Source: Galaxea fascicularis (taxonomy: Eukaryota; Cnidaria; Anthozoa; Scleractinia; Euphylliidae). Taken from it: a DNA stretch of 64,000 nt. Positions 63,794 to 64,000 of this stretch are shown piece by piece. The translations under genes and the position numbers were made by a program. The notes beneath the pieces are model-generated. The model was not told the origin of the DNA and ran no database searches. It saw only the letters and a program-made list of their open reading frames with translations. Positions within the stretch are counted from its first letter, which is position 1; each line of letters starts with the position of its first letter. Location: positions 763,663-827,662 of the forward strand of contig OX419343.1 of assembly GCA_948470475.1 (NCBI GenBank). The letters are read 5' to 3'.

Positions 63794-64000
63794 CTACAAA
63801 TGACACAAATTCAAAACAGCTGAACATCATGATTGTTAATGGGAATGCTAACTATAGTGGGCATTTTTATAACATCAGGCATTCTTAAGGGCTTGTTAGT
63901 GAAAATATGAACCTGTTATACCATTTGCTTGAGCAATATGTATAGTATACACTTTACCTGGGGAAGGATAAAATTAGAAAACGTGTACCTAACAAGAAAA

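Noticed and set aside
63960..64000. Upstream ERCC3 exon at the right edge
   Set aside because: Candidate splice sites there give either a stop codon or the wrong phase for joining to 63793. The true first exon is taken to lie off-window.

Overview
This window looks like nuclear DNA from a cnidarian, most likely an anthozoan such as a stony coral. It is AT-rich and intron-bearing, it carries two ancient metazoan genes split into many small GT-AG exons, and it is packed with decayed SINEs, LINEs, palindromic MITEs and minisatellites. The species call is inference from repeat content and protein divergence. Nothing bacterial or viral was seen.

Two genes can be read with confidence, and they converge tail to tail with a 3.9 kb gap. 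(1) A WASL/N-WASP orthologue on the + strand (33824-42969) has 11 coding exons and encodes 568 residues: WH1, basic/CRIB GTPase-binding region, proline-rich stretch, two WH2 motifs, central helix and acidic tail. (2) An ERCC3/XPB orthologue on the - strand runs from the right edge down to 46830. It has 36 visible coding exons, about 755 residues, and lacks only the extreme N-terminus. It is the 3'-5' helicase/translocase of TFIIH. Each exon was placed by matching the family protein and checking splice phase. One gene controls Arp2/3 actin nucleation and the other acts in transcription and repair, so no joint function is implied.

The left half (1-33.8 kb) is mostly repeat and unassigned DNA. 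It holds a TTCGGA minisatellite (about 120-470), three copies of one tRNA-derived SINE (about 1.7, 26.0 and 30.1 kb), two elements with CAGGG termini and 5-bp target duplications (3872-4603, 7991-8165), a 3.2 kb foldback element with 1.2 kb arms (9132-12303), a decayed L1/Tx1-type LINE on the - strand (about 12.9-16.45 kb) and a 2.8 kb array of fifty 55-bp units (18161-20945). A few isolated exon-like ORFs (4.8, 5.8, 22.7, 25.8, 27.9 and 30.9 kb) look protein-like but were not recognised.

The right half is the two genes, whose introns are loaded with mobile DNA. These include a 1.83 kb TIR transposon in WASL intron 4, a 2.74 kb TTAA-flanked element in ERCC3 intron 2, nested MITEs in ERCC3 intron 6, a perfect 44-bp inverted repeat in ERCC3 intron 24, and a hammerhead-ribozyme-like motif beside a LINE tail in ERCC3 intron 19.

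The points most worth a second look are the 55-bp quadruplex-prone array, the foldback element with its exactly explained arm asymmetry, the extreme exon fragmentation of ERCC3, the hammerhead-like motif, and the splice-donor-like minisatellite just upstream of WASL.
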